A stretch of 10,798 bases of DNA from assembly GCA_964388945.1 (NCBI GenBank), contig CAYMCM010000071.1:1-10798 (forward strand), in the 5' to 3' direction. Below are positions 1 through 6,532 of this stretch, in pieces (the first letter of the stretch is position 1; every line of letters starts with the position of its first letter). A model generated the notes under the pieces. The model was not told the origin of the DNA. It did no database searches and saw only the letters and a program-made list of their open reading frames with translations. Origin of the DNA: Roseburia_D sp964388945. Lineage in GTDB: Bacteria; Bacillota; Clostridia; Lachnospirales; Lachnospiraceae. A program made the translations under genes and the position numbers.

Positions 1-40
1 CTTTGTACTGTTTACCACCTGTTGCTATAATTGCGTACAT
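1..40 (-). CDS. rplU: 50S ribosomal protein L21, first 13 codons only (partial)
   Basis: The 13 complete codons at the edge read MYAIIATGGKQYK, the very characteristic N-terminus of ribosomal protein L21, a 23S rRNA-binding protein of the large subunit. The ATG at 40-38 is preceded by a perfect AGGAGG (47-52 on the plus strand as cctcct) with six bases of spacing. The rest of the gene lies outside the window; in Firmicutes it is normally followed by a small cysteine protease gene (ysxB/prp) and rpmA (L27), which cannot be seen here. It sits 102 bp after RNase G on the same strand, a common arrangement in Clostridia. Identification is from the N-terminal sequence plus context. Confidence 0.93.
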   Translation of the reverse strand, partial: MYAIIATGGKQYK

Positions 41-118
41 ATGGCACCTCCTATTTATCATTACTCGCCAGTTACGGTGCTGCATAAATGCAAACTTGTA
101 CCTCGCTGTGCGGCATAC
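41..118 (-). ncRNA. Candidate L21 leader RNA in the rplU 5' UTR
   Basis: The untranslated region between the predicted start of transcription (near 118) and the rplU ATG is about 78 nt and looks structured. Read on the minus strand it holds a short hairpin GCAT-TT-ATGC, a GGU/ACC pairing around it and an outer UGCC/GGCG pairing, followed by the AGGAGG ribosome binding site. Firmicutes have a known cis-regulatory L21 leader at exactly this place, thought to allow feedback by the ribosomal protein. The position and general layout fit, and the CCGCACAGCGAGGT core looks familiar for this element, but the assignment has not been tested against a covariance model. The left boundary is set by the gene start and the right by the promoter prediction. 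Confidence 0.6.
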
Positions 119-124
119 TATTAG

Positions 125-153
125 AGAATAGCATACAAGCCGCTATTCGTCAA
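125..153 (-). promoter_or_regulatory. Promoter for rplU inside the 3' end of the RNase G gene
   Basis: On the minus strand TTGACG (148-153) is followed after 17 bp by TATTCT (125-130), and the base triplet TGC just before the -10 box gives an extended -10 element. The -35 box overlaps the last codons and stop region of the RNase G gene. It would start transcription near position 118, giving a roughly 78-nt leader before rplU. No terminator is visible between RNase G and rplU, so read-through from the upstream operon is also possible. Confidence 0.6.
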
Positions 154-1411
154 TACTTTTTCTGAAATTAATTTGCTCACGCAGTGTCTTTTTTACTTTT
201 TTGCGGGTAAGCTCCACCAAACCGAGCTTTGTGATATCGATAAGCTGAACCGGAACCGGATCTTTTTTCAGTTCCATGCGAAATGCATGCATAAGTTCAG
301 CGTTTGCTTCTTCATTCTCCATATTGATGAAATCTACGATGCAGATACCGGAAATATTGCGCAGACGAAGCTGTCTTGCGATTTCTTTTGCCGCTTCGAG
401 ATTGATCTTTTTAAAATTGTCAAATGCGGATTTCTTTGCAACATTTTTGCCGCTGTTGACATCAATGACGGTTAGTGCCTCGGTCGGCTGTATGATCAGA
501 TACGCACCGGATTTCAGCCATACCCGCTCTCTTAGTGCATCACGAAGTTCACGTTCCAGTGAATACAGCTTAAAGAGAGGCAGCATGGCATCTTCGTAGA
601 ATCGGATATCTCCGTCAAAATTTTTATTCTTTTCATAATAAGAAGTGATCGCATGATATGCTTTTGCATCATCAGTCACGATTTCCGTCAGGGACGCAAA
701 ATCCGTATCCTGTAAGGTCTTTAAAAACCCATGTTTCGGTTGATAAATCAGGCTGTAACAGGTTTTGTGAATCGCAGTTTCTTTTATATGCATAAATTCC
801 TGCTCAAGGCTTTCTAATTCCTGCAATATTTCACTGTCAGCCGCATTTTTTGCATTTGTTCGAACAATTAATCCATATTCATCCTTTTTGCGTTCTTTCA
901 GCAGTTCACGAAAATGTGTGTGCACTTCCGGCTCCAGTTTTGAAGAGATACCTAGTTTTGTATTTTCTGTAGTGAGCACCAGATAATTGCCGGTGAAGTT
1001 CAGGTTAGTGGAAAGATACGGATCTTTTGTCTTCATGGCTTCCTTTTCTACCTGAACTAAAAGTTCATCCCCAATGCACAGCGCTTTTTTTCCAATTTTT
1101 TTTGTGAAGATCGGATTTTTAAGTTTTTCCATCGAATAATAACCCTGCCCGCCCTCCGGCGTGAGGCGGATGAAAGCAGCATTTAAGTTCTTTACAATAT
1201 TGAAGACTTTTCCTATATAGATATTGCCGAGCATGGATGGCGCATCTGCCGGAATACAGGATAGGTCGCTTAACACATCATCTTCATAGAATGCGGTGAT
1301 CCAGTAGGAAACGGGTGTTTGATCGGCGTGTTCCTTATATACCGGCACACCGGCCAGCGCACGCAGTTCCTGCGAAAGCGCCTGTCTGGTGATCAGCAGT
1401 TTTTTTGCCAA
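143..1411 (-). CDS. rng: Ribonuclease G/E family endoribonuclease, short form without Zn-link
   Basis: A 422-residue RNase E/G family protein, a single-strand-specific endoribonuclease acting in rRNA maturation and mRNA decay. An S1-like RNA-binding segment lies around residues 58-125 (GNIYIGKVFNIV) and the catalytic domain around 225-405. The two metal-binding aspartates of the family are present as D317 in VIDVNSGK and D360 in CIVDFINME. The protein ends soon after TKLGLVELTRKK, so the CPxCxG zinc-link motif used by RNase E for tetramer formation is absent. The start is TTG at 1409-1411, supported by GGGAGG (1421-1426 as cctccc) nine bases upstream; no better start exists near. It begins 15 bp after the DUF2344 gene and precedes rplU. 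Family assignment is firm; the exact substrates are unknown. Confidence 0.92.
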   Translation of the reverse strand: MAKKLLITRQALSQELRALAGVPVYKEHADQTPVSYWITAFYEDDVLSDLSCIPADAPSMLGNIYIGKVFNIVKNLNAAFIRLTPEGGQGYYSMEKLKNPIFTKKIGKKALCIGDELLVQVEKEAMKTKDPYLSTNLNFTGNYLVLTTENTKLGISSKLEPEVHTHFRELLKERKKDEYGLIVRTNAKNAADSEILQELESLEQEFMHIKETAIHKTCYSLIYQPKHGFLKTLQDTDFASLTEIVTDDAKAYHAITSYYEKNKNFDGDIRFYEDAMLPLFKLYSLERELRDALRERVWLKSGAYLIIQPTEALTVIDVNSGKNVAKKSAFDNFKKINLEAAKEIARQLRLRNISGICIVDFINMENEEANAELMHAFRMELKKDPVPVQLIDITKLGLVELTRKKVKKTLREQINFRKSIDE

Positions 1412-1426
1412 TTTTGTCCGCCTCCC

Positions 1427-2197
1427 TTAAACCGAAACTTCCTGTCCTTCAGAAGCAGAAGCTTCCGAAGGAATATCTTCTGAAATATCTTCGCCCAGTG
1501 CACCAAGCGGTATAAAACCGCCTTCTTCATTTTTGGCATATACGTCAACCCGATGAATCTGGAATGCAAATTCTTGATATTCCAGAGAAAGAAATTCATA
1601 AAATGCCTGCAATACAAGCTCCGGCTTTAAGTTATCACTGCTTCCGGTACAGACATTTAGGTAAAAAACAAGGCTGCCCTGTTCTTCGAGGATCTTAAAA
1701 TCATAGACGAGTTCCTTTAAATTCATGACTTTTTCGCTCTTTTTCGTTTTCTTGGTGATCAGCACTTCGGCTCTGTCATAGAAAAATGCTTTTAAGTGAT
1801 TGCGCCACGTTTCGGTGGAATACGGATTGTCGTATCCGTCTTTAAGATAAATTTTATAGTCTGCAGCAGCAACAATTGACATCGCATTTTTCGCGTGATC
1901 CGGAAGTTTTTTATATTCCAGTATTTCCACACCGTCAACCATGGAGCTGTTAAGGTTTACGATTGATTCTTTTGTTGAACCTGTTGTATTCACCTCAATG
2001 TCAAGATATTCTCCGTCACTCGTAATGCCAACGCCAAGCGGCGCAGCAAAGGACATGATCTGGTGAGGTGAAAATCCTTCGGAATATTTGATGTCAATGT
2101 CTGCACGGCGCATTGCTTTCTGGAAATAGCGCATCATATCCAAATGCCCGATAAACTTCATAACACCGGATTTTGCAAATTTAATTCTTATTTTCAA
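1427..2197 (-). CDS. Radical SAM-linked protein, DUF2344/TIGR03936 family
   Basis: A protein of 256 residues matching the family of uncharacterised proteins found next to or fused with a radical SAM protein. The diagnostic block is at residues 8-58: AKSGVMKFIGHLDMM, then an arginine-rich turn and YSEGFSPHQIMSFAAPLGVG. The C-terminus (about 236-256) is an acidic, low-complexity tail. I place the start at TTG (2195-2197), giving MKIRIKF, because a perfect AGGAGG (2206-2211 as cctcct) lies eight bases upstream; the in-frame GTG at 2204-2206 overlaps that site and cannot use it. The gene overlaps the end of the radical SAM gene by 17 bp with its ribosome binding site inside that gene, so the two are probably translationally coupled. 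Function is unknown; a partner role for the radical SAM protein is inferred from constant linkage. Confidence 0.88.
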   Translation of the reverse strand: MKIRIKFAKSGVMKFIGHLDMMRYFQKAMRRADIDIKYSEGFSPHQIMSFAAPLGVGITSDGEYLDIEVNTTGSTKESIVNLNSSMVDGVEILEYKKLPDHAKNAMSIVAAADYKIYLKDGYDNPYSTETWRNHLKAFFYDRAEVLITKKTKKSEKVMNLKELVYDFKILEEQGSLVFYLNVCTGSSDNLKPELVLQAFYEFLSLEYQEFAFQIHRVDVYAKNEEGGFIPLGALGEDISEDIPSEASASEGQEVSV

Positions 2198-4049
2198 AGC
2201 AGACACCTCCTTTATAATTCATGGCACCACAGCCGGAACACTGCATACGGCAGTTCGGTGTAACTTCTTCTTCCATTGCGGTCTTCCATTGACGGATCAT
2301 AAATTCTTTTGTAACGCCGGCGTCGATGAAATCCCACGGAAACACTTCATCGAGCGGACGTTCCCGCATCGTATAAAAATCTGTATCCATGCCAATTTCC
2401 TCAAATGTGGAAAGCCATTTATCATTATCGAAAAATTCTGTCCAGGCATCAAAAATGCATCCGTTTTCATATGCTTTTAAGATTGCCTGTCCGACTTTAC
2501 GGTCACCTCTTGCAAAAATCCCTTCGAGTACGGTAACATCCGCTTCATGCCAGTTGTATTTAATACTCTTTCGGTTTAACTGTTCCTTCACCGCATCATT
2601 TACGACTTTTGCCCTGCCGAGGTAATTATCCTTATCATACATTCTGGCCCACTGGAATGGAGTAAAAGGTTTCGGAACAAAGAAGGATGTACTGATCGTG
2701 ATCTGGCATTTTCCGTTTCGCTGATCTTTTGGAATCTCATAGTAACGAACCGCAATCTTATTTGCAAGTTCAGCGATCTCACGCATATCCTCTTCGGTTT
2801 CTGTCGGAAGACCGAGCATAAAATACAGCTTTACCTTCTGCCAGCCGCCTTCAAACGCCATTCCTGCCCCCTTTAAAATGACATCCTCGGTCAATCCTTT
2901 GTTGATGACATTGCGAAGTCTCTGGGAACCCGCTTCCGGTGCAAATGTCAGACTACTCTTTCGGATATCCTGTACTTTTCCCATGACATCTAAGGAAAAT
3001 GCATCAATACGAAGGGATGGCAGTGAAATGTTAACCCCTTTTTCTTTGAAGTTGTCTATTAGAAAATTTACCAATTCTTCCAACTGGGAGTAATCGCTGG
3101 AACTTAATGAGCTAAGAGAGATCTCTTCATGTCCGGTATTTTTCAACATTTCATAGGCATGCTGTTTTAAAGCGGAAATGTCTTTCTCTCGATTTGGCCG
3201 GTAGATCATACCTGCCTGGCAGAAGCGGCATCCGCGAATACAGCCGCGCTGGATCTCAAGTACAACACGATCCTGTGTCACCTTAATAAACGGAACGAGC
3301 GGTTTTTCTGGATACGGCGCATCAGTCAGATCCATGACGACCTGTTTTTCTACTTTTGCCGGAATGTCCGAAAAAACAGGTTTCATTTCCCGGATCGTGC
3401 CGTCTTTGTGATAACTCACTTCATAAAGTGATGGAACGTAAATTCCAGGAATCTTAGCAGCTTCATGTAAAAACTCTGATCGGGATGACCCATTTTTTCG
3501 ACAGGCTTTATAAAGTGCGAACAGGCGGTCATACTGCGTTTCACCTTCTCCGATGTAAAACAGGTCAAAGAAATCCGCAAGCGGCTCCGGATTATAGGTA
3601 CACGGGCCGCCTCCGATCACGATCGGCACATCCCAGTCTCTGTCTTTTGCAAAGAAGGGAATCTGTGCAAGATCTAAAATTTGTAAAATATTAGTATAAC
3701 ACATCTCATACTGGATCGTAATCCCGAGAAAATCAAAATCTCTGACCGCATCCTGCGTTTCTAACGCAAACAGCGGAAGCTTTTGTTCTTTCATAATCTT
3801 ATGCAGATCCGGCCACGGTGAAAATACCCGCTCACAATAAACGTCCGGCCTTTGATTGAACATGTGGTATAAGATCTGCATGCCAAGATGGGACATCCCA
3901 ATCTCATAAACATCCGGAAAACACATGGCGAAACGTATGTCCACCTGTGCCGGATCTTTTTTTACCATATTTAATTCATTTCCTATATAACGGGCTGGTT
4001 TGTCCACCGTCAACAGGATTTCATCCGATAATGCTAATTTTGTATTCAT
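2181..4049 (-). CDS. Radical SAM protein with B12-binding-like N-terminus, TIGR03960 family
   Basis: A 622-residue protein of an uncharacterised radical SAM family. Residues 30-190 resemble a cobalamin-binding Rossmann domain (FPDVYEIGMSHLG, then VPIVIGGGPCTYNPEP and FYIGEGE), but the histidine of the DxHxxG cobalamin motif is replaced by tyrosine (D46-V-Y48-E-I-G51). The radical SAM 4Fe-4S motif CxxxCxxC is C270, C274, C277 in RGCIRGCRFCQAG. The barrel continues with SLSSLSSSDY and FAPEAGSQRLR, then a long C-terminal region ending in a second cysteine cluster C600, C604, C607, C617. The start is the ATG at 4047-4049, preceded by GTGAGG with six bases of spacing; a GTG four codons upstream lies within that site. 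It follows the small membrane protein gene by 8 bp and overlaps the DUF2344 gene. The reaction is unknown; linkage to RNase G and L21 hints at RNA or ribosome modification. Confidence 0.9.
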   Translation of the reverse strand: MNTKLALSDEILLTVDKPARYIGNELNMVKKDPAQVDIRFAMCFPDVYEIGMSHLGMQILYHMFNQRPDVYCERVFSPWPDLHKIMKEQKLPLFALETQDAVRDFDFLGITIQYEMCYTNILQILDLAQIPFFAKDRDWDVPIVIGGGPCTYNPEPLADFFDLFYIGEGETQYDRLFALYKACRKNGSSRSEFLHEAAKIPGIYVPSLYEVSYHKDGTIREMKPVFSDIPAKVEKQVVMDLTDAPYPEKPLVPFIKVTQDRVVLEIQRGCIRGCRFCQAGMIYRPNREKDISALKQHAYEMLKNTGHEEISLSSLSSSDYSQLEELVNFLIDNFKEKGVNISLPSLRIDAFSLDVMGKVQDIRKSSLTFAPEAGSQRLRNVINKGLTEDVILKGAGMAFEGGWQKVKLYFMLGLPTETEEDMREIAELANKIAVRYYEIPKDQRNGKCQITISTSFFVPKPFTPFQWARMYDKDNYLGRAKVVNDAVKEQLNRKSIKYNWHEADVTVLEGIFARGDRKVGQAILKAYENGCIFDAWTEFFDNDKWLSTFEEIGMDTDFYTMRERPLDEVFPWDFIDAGVTKEFMIRQWKTAMEEEVTPNCRMQCSGCGAMNYKGGVCFENKN

Positions 4050-4057
4050 TCTATACC

Positions 4058-4405
4058 TCACAAATTAATGGAATCGAATATCATCATAACATACTTTTCA
4101 AGATTTGTATAATCATAGTTTTCTTCTATTTTATCAATGACTTCTTCCGTGGAAACGCCAAAAACATTTGTATTGTTTTTTTGCATTGCAAAGAATGCCG
4201 CAAATAAAAGAACGGAAACAAACAAACGCAGCCGTATTCCGGAAGCAATCGCGGCAGATGATGTTTCCGCTTCCAGCGTTTTGACATGGTCATAATCACC
4301 GCTGCGCATCCGGCCCCGATCTCCTGCTTCTATTCCGCACTCTGGAAAAGAATTTCGAATTTCTTCAATATATTTTTTTCGGTCTTTGATCTCGTCTGCT
4401 GTCAT
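4058..4405 (-). CDS. Small single-pass membrane protein, unknown function
   Basis: A 115-residue protein I do not recognise. The N-terminal 55 residues are hydrophilic and charged (ADEIKDRKKYIEEIRNSF), followed by RLRLFVSVLLFAAFFAMQ at about 58-75, the only membrane segment. The basic residues before it predict the N-terminus inside the cell. After the membrane the 40-residue tail is acidic (GVSTEEVIDKIEENYDYTNLEKY). The frame is open further upstream to a TTG at 4448-4450, but I choose the ATG at 4403-4405, which has GGAGG upstream, although with only three bases of spacing. The stop TGA overlaps the ribosome binding site of the radical SAM gene, whose ATG lies 8 bp on, so the two are very likely one unit. 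Expression is likely real; the start is less certain and the function open. Confidence 0.72.
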   Translation of the reverse strand: MTADEIKDRKKYIEEIRNSFPECGIEAGDRGRMRSGDYDHVKTLEAETSSAAIASGIRLRLFVSVLLFAAFFAMQKNNTNVFGVSTEEVIDKIEENYDYTNLEKYVMMIFDSINL

Positions 4406-4430
4406 ATTCCTCCAGCACTTTGGTTGACAT

Positions 4431-4458
4431 AGTATATTTATGTAACCCAATGGTTTAA
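4431..4458 (-). promoter_or_regulatory. Weak candidate promoter for the radical SAM/RNase G operon
   Basis: On the minus strand TATACT (4431-4436) matches the -10 consensus at five of six places. The best -35 box at 16 bp is TTAAAC (4453-4458), a poor match. The start of transcription would fall near 4424, leaving about 20 nt before the ATG at 4405. The citrate synthase terminator lies upstream, so a promoter is needed in this gap; which hexamers are used is uncertain. Confidence 0.4.
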
Positions 4459-4473
4459 GTTCGTTTTATAAAC

Positions 4474-4499
4474 TATATGTGGCATTCACTCTACATATA
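4474..4499 (-). repeat. Inverted repeat upstream of the small membrane protein gene
   Basis: TATATGT (4474-4480) and ACATATA (4493-4499) form a 7-bp inverted repeat separated by 12 bp. It lies between the citrate synthase terminator and the candidate promoter. It has no T-tract and is AT-rich, so it could be an operator for a dimeric protein, or chance. Confidence 0.35.
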
Positions 4500-4519
4500 A
4501 CAGAATTGATCTCTATAAC

Positions 4520-4552
4520 AAAAAATAGAAGCCGCATACGCTTCTATTTTTT
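4520..4552 (-). terminator. Rho-independent terminator after citrate synthase
   Basis: A perfect 13-bp inverted repeat, AAAAAATAGAAGC (4520-4532) and GCTTCTATTTTTT (4540-4552), with a 7-nt loop. Read on the minus strand the hairpin ends in a run of T residues, starting 12 bp after the citrate synthase stop. The A- and T-tracts make it potentially bidirectional, but no converging gene is present. Confidence 0.87.
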
Positions 4553-4563
4553 GCAATATCCTA

Positions 4564-5919
4564 TTATCTTGCATCCCGCTCAATATATTCTTTCTTGTCA
4601 ACCAGACTCTTATAAGCCGGACGAATGATACGGTCTGCCGAGATCAATTCTTCAATACGGTGTGCACTCCATCCAACAATACGGGCAATCGCAAAAAGCG
4701 GTGTGTAAAGTTCGACCGGAATGCCTAACATATCATAAACAAATCCGCTGTAAAAATCGACATTCGGACTTACCCCCTTATAAATCTTACGTTCTTTTGC
4801 GATTAGTTCGGTTGCAATCTTTTCAACATTGTTGTAAAGTGCCATGTCTTCTTCCCGGTCTTTGTTTTTCGCGAGCCTTTCCACAAAGTCCTTAAAGATC
4901 ACTTCACGTGGGTCAGACAGTGAATATACAGCGTGTCCCATACCATAAACCAATCCCTTATGGTCAAATGCCTGCTTGTTTAAGATTTTATCGAGATATT
5001 CACGGATTGCTGTCTCATTTTCTGCATTCGGTACATGTGCACGAATATCTTCCATCATTTTCATAACCATGATATTGGCTCCGCCATGTTTCTTGCCTTT
5101 TAAGGAGGAAAGCGCAGCAGCAATTGCAGAATAGGTATCGGAACCGGAAGACGTTACGACACGCGTAGTAAAGGTGGAGTTATTACCTCCGCCGTGTTCC
5201 ATATGAAGCAACAGCGCAACATCTAATACGTTTGCTTCCAGATGTGAAAACTGCATATCCGGACGCAGCATCCGCAGGAAATTTTCTGCAATGGAAAGAT
5301 TTGGATCCGGTCTGTGAATATACATACTGCCATTTTTTTCGTAATGATTATATGCGTGGTAAGCATATACTGCCACCATCGGAAACAGACTGATCAACTG
5401 AATGCTTTGACGCAGTACATTGCTGATTGAAAGATCTGCTGTATGATCATCATAAGATGCGAGCGTCAATACACTTCGTGTCATAGAGTTCATGATATCG
5501 TGGCTTGGTGCCTTCATGATGACATCTCTGGTAAAGTTCGTCGGCATTTCCATACAATCCGCAATGATCTTGCGAAATTCGTTTAACTGACTGGTAGACG
5601 GAAGTTCTCCGAACAACAGCAGATACGCACCTTCTTCAAAGATGAAACGCCGGTTTTTGCTTCCTTTTACCAGATCCTTTACGTCATAGCCGCGGTATAA
5701 AAGCTGACCATCACACGGAATCTGTTTGCCGTCTACGTTTTTAAACGCAGTAATATCTGAAATATTCGTAAGTCCGGTCAAAACACCTTTTCCATTCTCA
5801 TCACGCAGTCCGCGCTTTACACCGTATTCCTGATACAATTCTTTTGATACAGTATCATTTTTCAGGCACAGATCTTCCAGTTTTTTTGCATAATCAATAG
5901 CATTGTCACGATTTCCCAT
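4564..5919 (-). CDS. gltA: Citrate synthase
   Basis: A 451-residue citrate synthase condensing acetyl-CoA and oxaloacetate to citrate in the cytoplasm; in fermentative Clostridia the usual role is the oxidative branch toward 2-oxoglutarate and glutamate. The catalytic residues are visible: H278 in GKKHGGAN, H329 in GMGHAVYSLSDPR and D388 in NVDFYSG, with the oxaloacetate-binding segment HMEHGGGNNSTF (H242). The N-terminal YRGYDVKDL motif is also typical. Length is a little above the common 430, with an N-terminal extension of about 45 residues seen in clostridial forms. The ATG has AGGGTG five bases upstream (on the minus strand) with AAAGGA further back. It starts 36 bp after the MarR-type gene, whose promoter probably drives both. 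Aconitase and isocitrate dehydrogenase are not adjacent here. Confidence 0.96.
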   Translation of the reverse strand: MGNRDNAIDYAKKLEDLCLKNDTVSKELYQEYGVKRGLRDENGKGVLTGLTNISDITAFKNVDGKQIPCDGQLLYRGYDVKDLVKGSKNRRFIFEEGAYLLLFGELPSTSQLNEFRKIIADCMEMPTNFTRDVIMKAPSHDIMNSMTRSVLTLASYDDHTADLSISNVLRQSIQLISLFPMVAVYAYHAYNHYEKNGSMYIHRPDPNLSIAENFLRMLRPDMQFSHLEANVLDVALLLHMEHGGGNNSTFTTRVVTSSGSDTYSAIAAALSSLKGKKHGGANIMVMKMMEDIRAHVPNAENETAIREYLDKILNKQAFDHKGLVYGMGHAVYSLSDPREVIFKDFVERLAKNKDREEDMALYNNVEKIATELIAKERKIYKGVSPNVDFYSGFVYDMLGIPVELYTPLFAIARIVGWSAHRIEELISADRIIRPAYKSLVDKKEYIERDAR

Positions 5920-5955
5920 TTGTCACCCTATCCTTTCTAGTCGATTACTTCATAG

Positions 5956-6396
5956 TTACAATTTCCTCAATTCCTCCGTAATATTCTGCTGCATCCTGCC
6001 GCAGATCTGCTCTAAGAAAACTCTTTCCTCTTCACTGATCCCACTTAACAGGATCTTCCAGCACTCTTCATGTACTTTTAAAAAATCTTTTATCACCGCA
6101 TCCGATTTTTCCAACAGAAAAATATGGTTAAACCGATGATCTTCCAGATCTTCATGCAGACGGATAAACCCCTGCGCTTTCAGATTATCGATGGATTTTG
6201 ATACATGCGCTTTTGAGATATGCTTCTGCCCCATAATATCTTTGGCAGTGTCACCGTAGTGTCCGCTTGCCAGATATGCCAGAATATCCAATTCAATTTT
6301 GCGCAGACCATATTTTTGCATCAGCGGTTCGGATTTTTTTTCCAGCAGCTTCTTTAGCTCTGCTCCTACCGCAAGCACTTCGTATTCTCTATACAT
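5956..6396 (-). CDS. MarR-family transcriptional regulator
   Basis: A 146-residue winged-helix protein of MarR size and layout: an N-terminal helix (GAELKKLLEKKSEP), a helix-turn-helix at about 50-78 (DTAKDIMGQKHISKAHVSKSIDNL), a wing around 79-95 (HEDLEDHRFNHIFL) and C-terminal dimerisation helices. MarR proteins bind palindromes as dimers and often repress their own genes. The ATG is preceded by GGAG eight bases upstream. A palindrome sits at the predicted transcription start of its own promoter, and citrate synthase follows 36 bp downstream, so it probably regulates itself and citrate synthase. The ligand is unknown. The family is clear from the fold pattern, although the usual DxRD wing motif is replaced by DLEDHR. 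Confidence 0.87.
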   Translation of the reverse strand: MYREYEVLAVGAELKKLLEKKSEPLMQKYGLRKIELDILAYLASGHYGDTAKDIMGQKHISKAHVSKSIDNLKAQGFIRLHEDLEDHRFNHIFLLEKSDAVIKDFLKVHEECWKILLSGISEEERVFLEQICGRMQQNITEELRKL

Positions 6397-6416
6397 TTCG
6401 TATTCTCCGTTGCTTG

Positions 6417-6430
6417 GTTCACTTGTGAAC
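6417..6430 (-). promoter_or_regulatory. Probable MarR-type operator palindrome
   Basis: GTTCAC (6417-6422) and GTGAAC (6425-6430) form a 6-bp inverted repeat with a 2-bp centre. It begins at about +1 of the promoter next to it, just where a bound repressor would block RNA polymerase, and it lies 20 bp upstream of the MarR-type gene. The size and symmetry suit a MarR dimer. Confidence 0.7.
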
Positions 6431-6438
6431 TATTTTAA

Positions 6439-6467
6439 ATTATAACGTTCCTACGAATAGATGTCAA
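6439..6467 (-). promoter_or_regulatory. Consensus sigma-A promoter for the regulator and citrate synthase
   Basis: TTGACA (6462-6467 as tgtcaa) and TATAAT (6439-6444 as attata) both match the consensus exactly and are separated by the ideal 17 bp. Transcription would begin near 6432, about 36 nt before the MarR-type ATG. Such a strong promoter usually needs repression, consistent with the palindrome at its start site. Confidence 0.9.
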
Positions 6468-6493
6468 GAAATTTCCATGTTTCCAGGCGAATA

Positions 6494-6525
6494 GAAAAAC
6501 TGCACACCAAAATCCGGTGTACAGT
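6494..6525 (-). terminator. Rho-independent terminator of the his operon
   Basis: On the minus strand ACTGTACACC (6516-6525) pairs with GGTGTGCAGT (6499-6508), a 10-bp stem with one G-U pair and a 7-nt loop, followed by TTTTTC. It begins 8 bp after the hisIE stop and separates the his operon from the regulator promoter. Confidence 0.87.
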
Positions 6526-6532
6526 CTTATTT

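Noticed and set aside
173..599. Plus-strand open frames opposite RNase G
   Set aside because: They overlap a gene with intact catalytic motifs, have no ribosome binding sites and show no recognisable domain.
2198..2206. GTG start for the DUF2344 gene
   Set aside because: It lies on the AGGAGG itself, leaving no spacing; the TTG eight bases downstream fits and gives the family N-terminus.
4406..4450. Upstream TTG start for the small membrane protein
   Set aside because: No ribosome binding site ahead of it, and it would overlap the likely promoter -10 box.
4520..4552. Perfect inverted repeat as an attachment site or mobile-element end
   Set aside because: Its A/T tracts and position 12 bp after the citrate synthase stop are explained by a terminator; there is no second copy or transposase.
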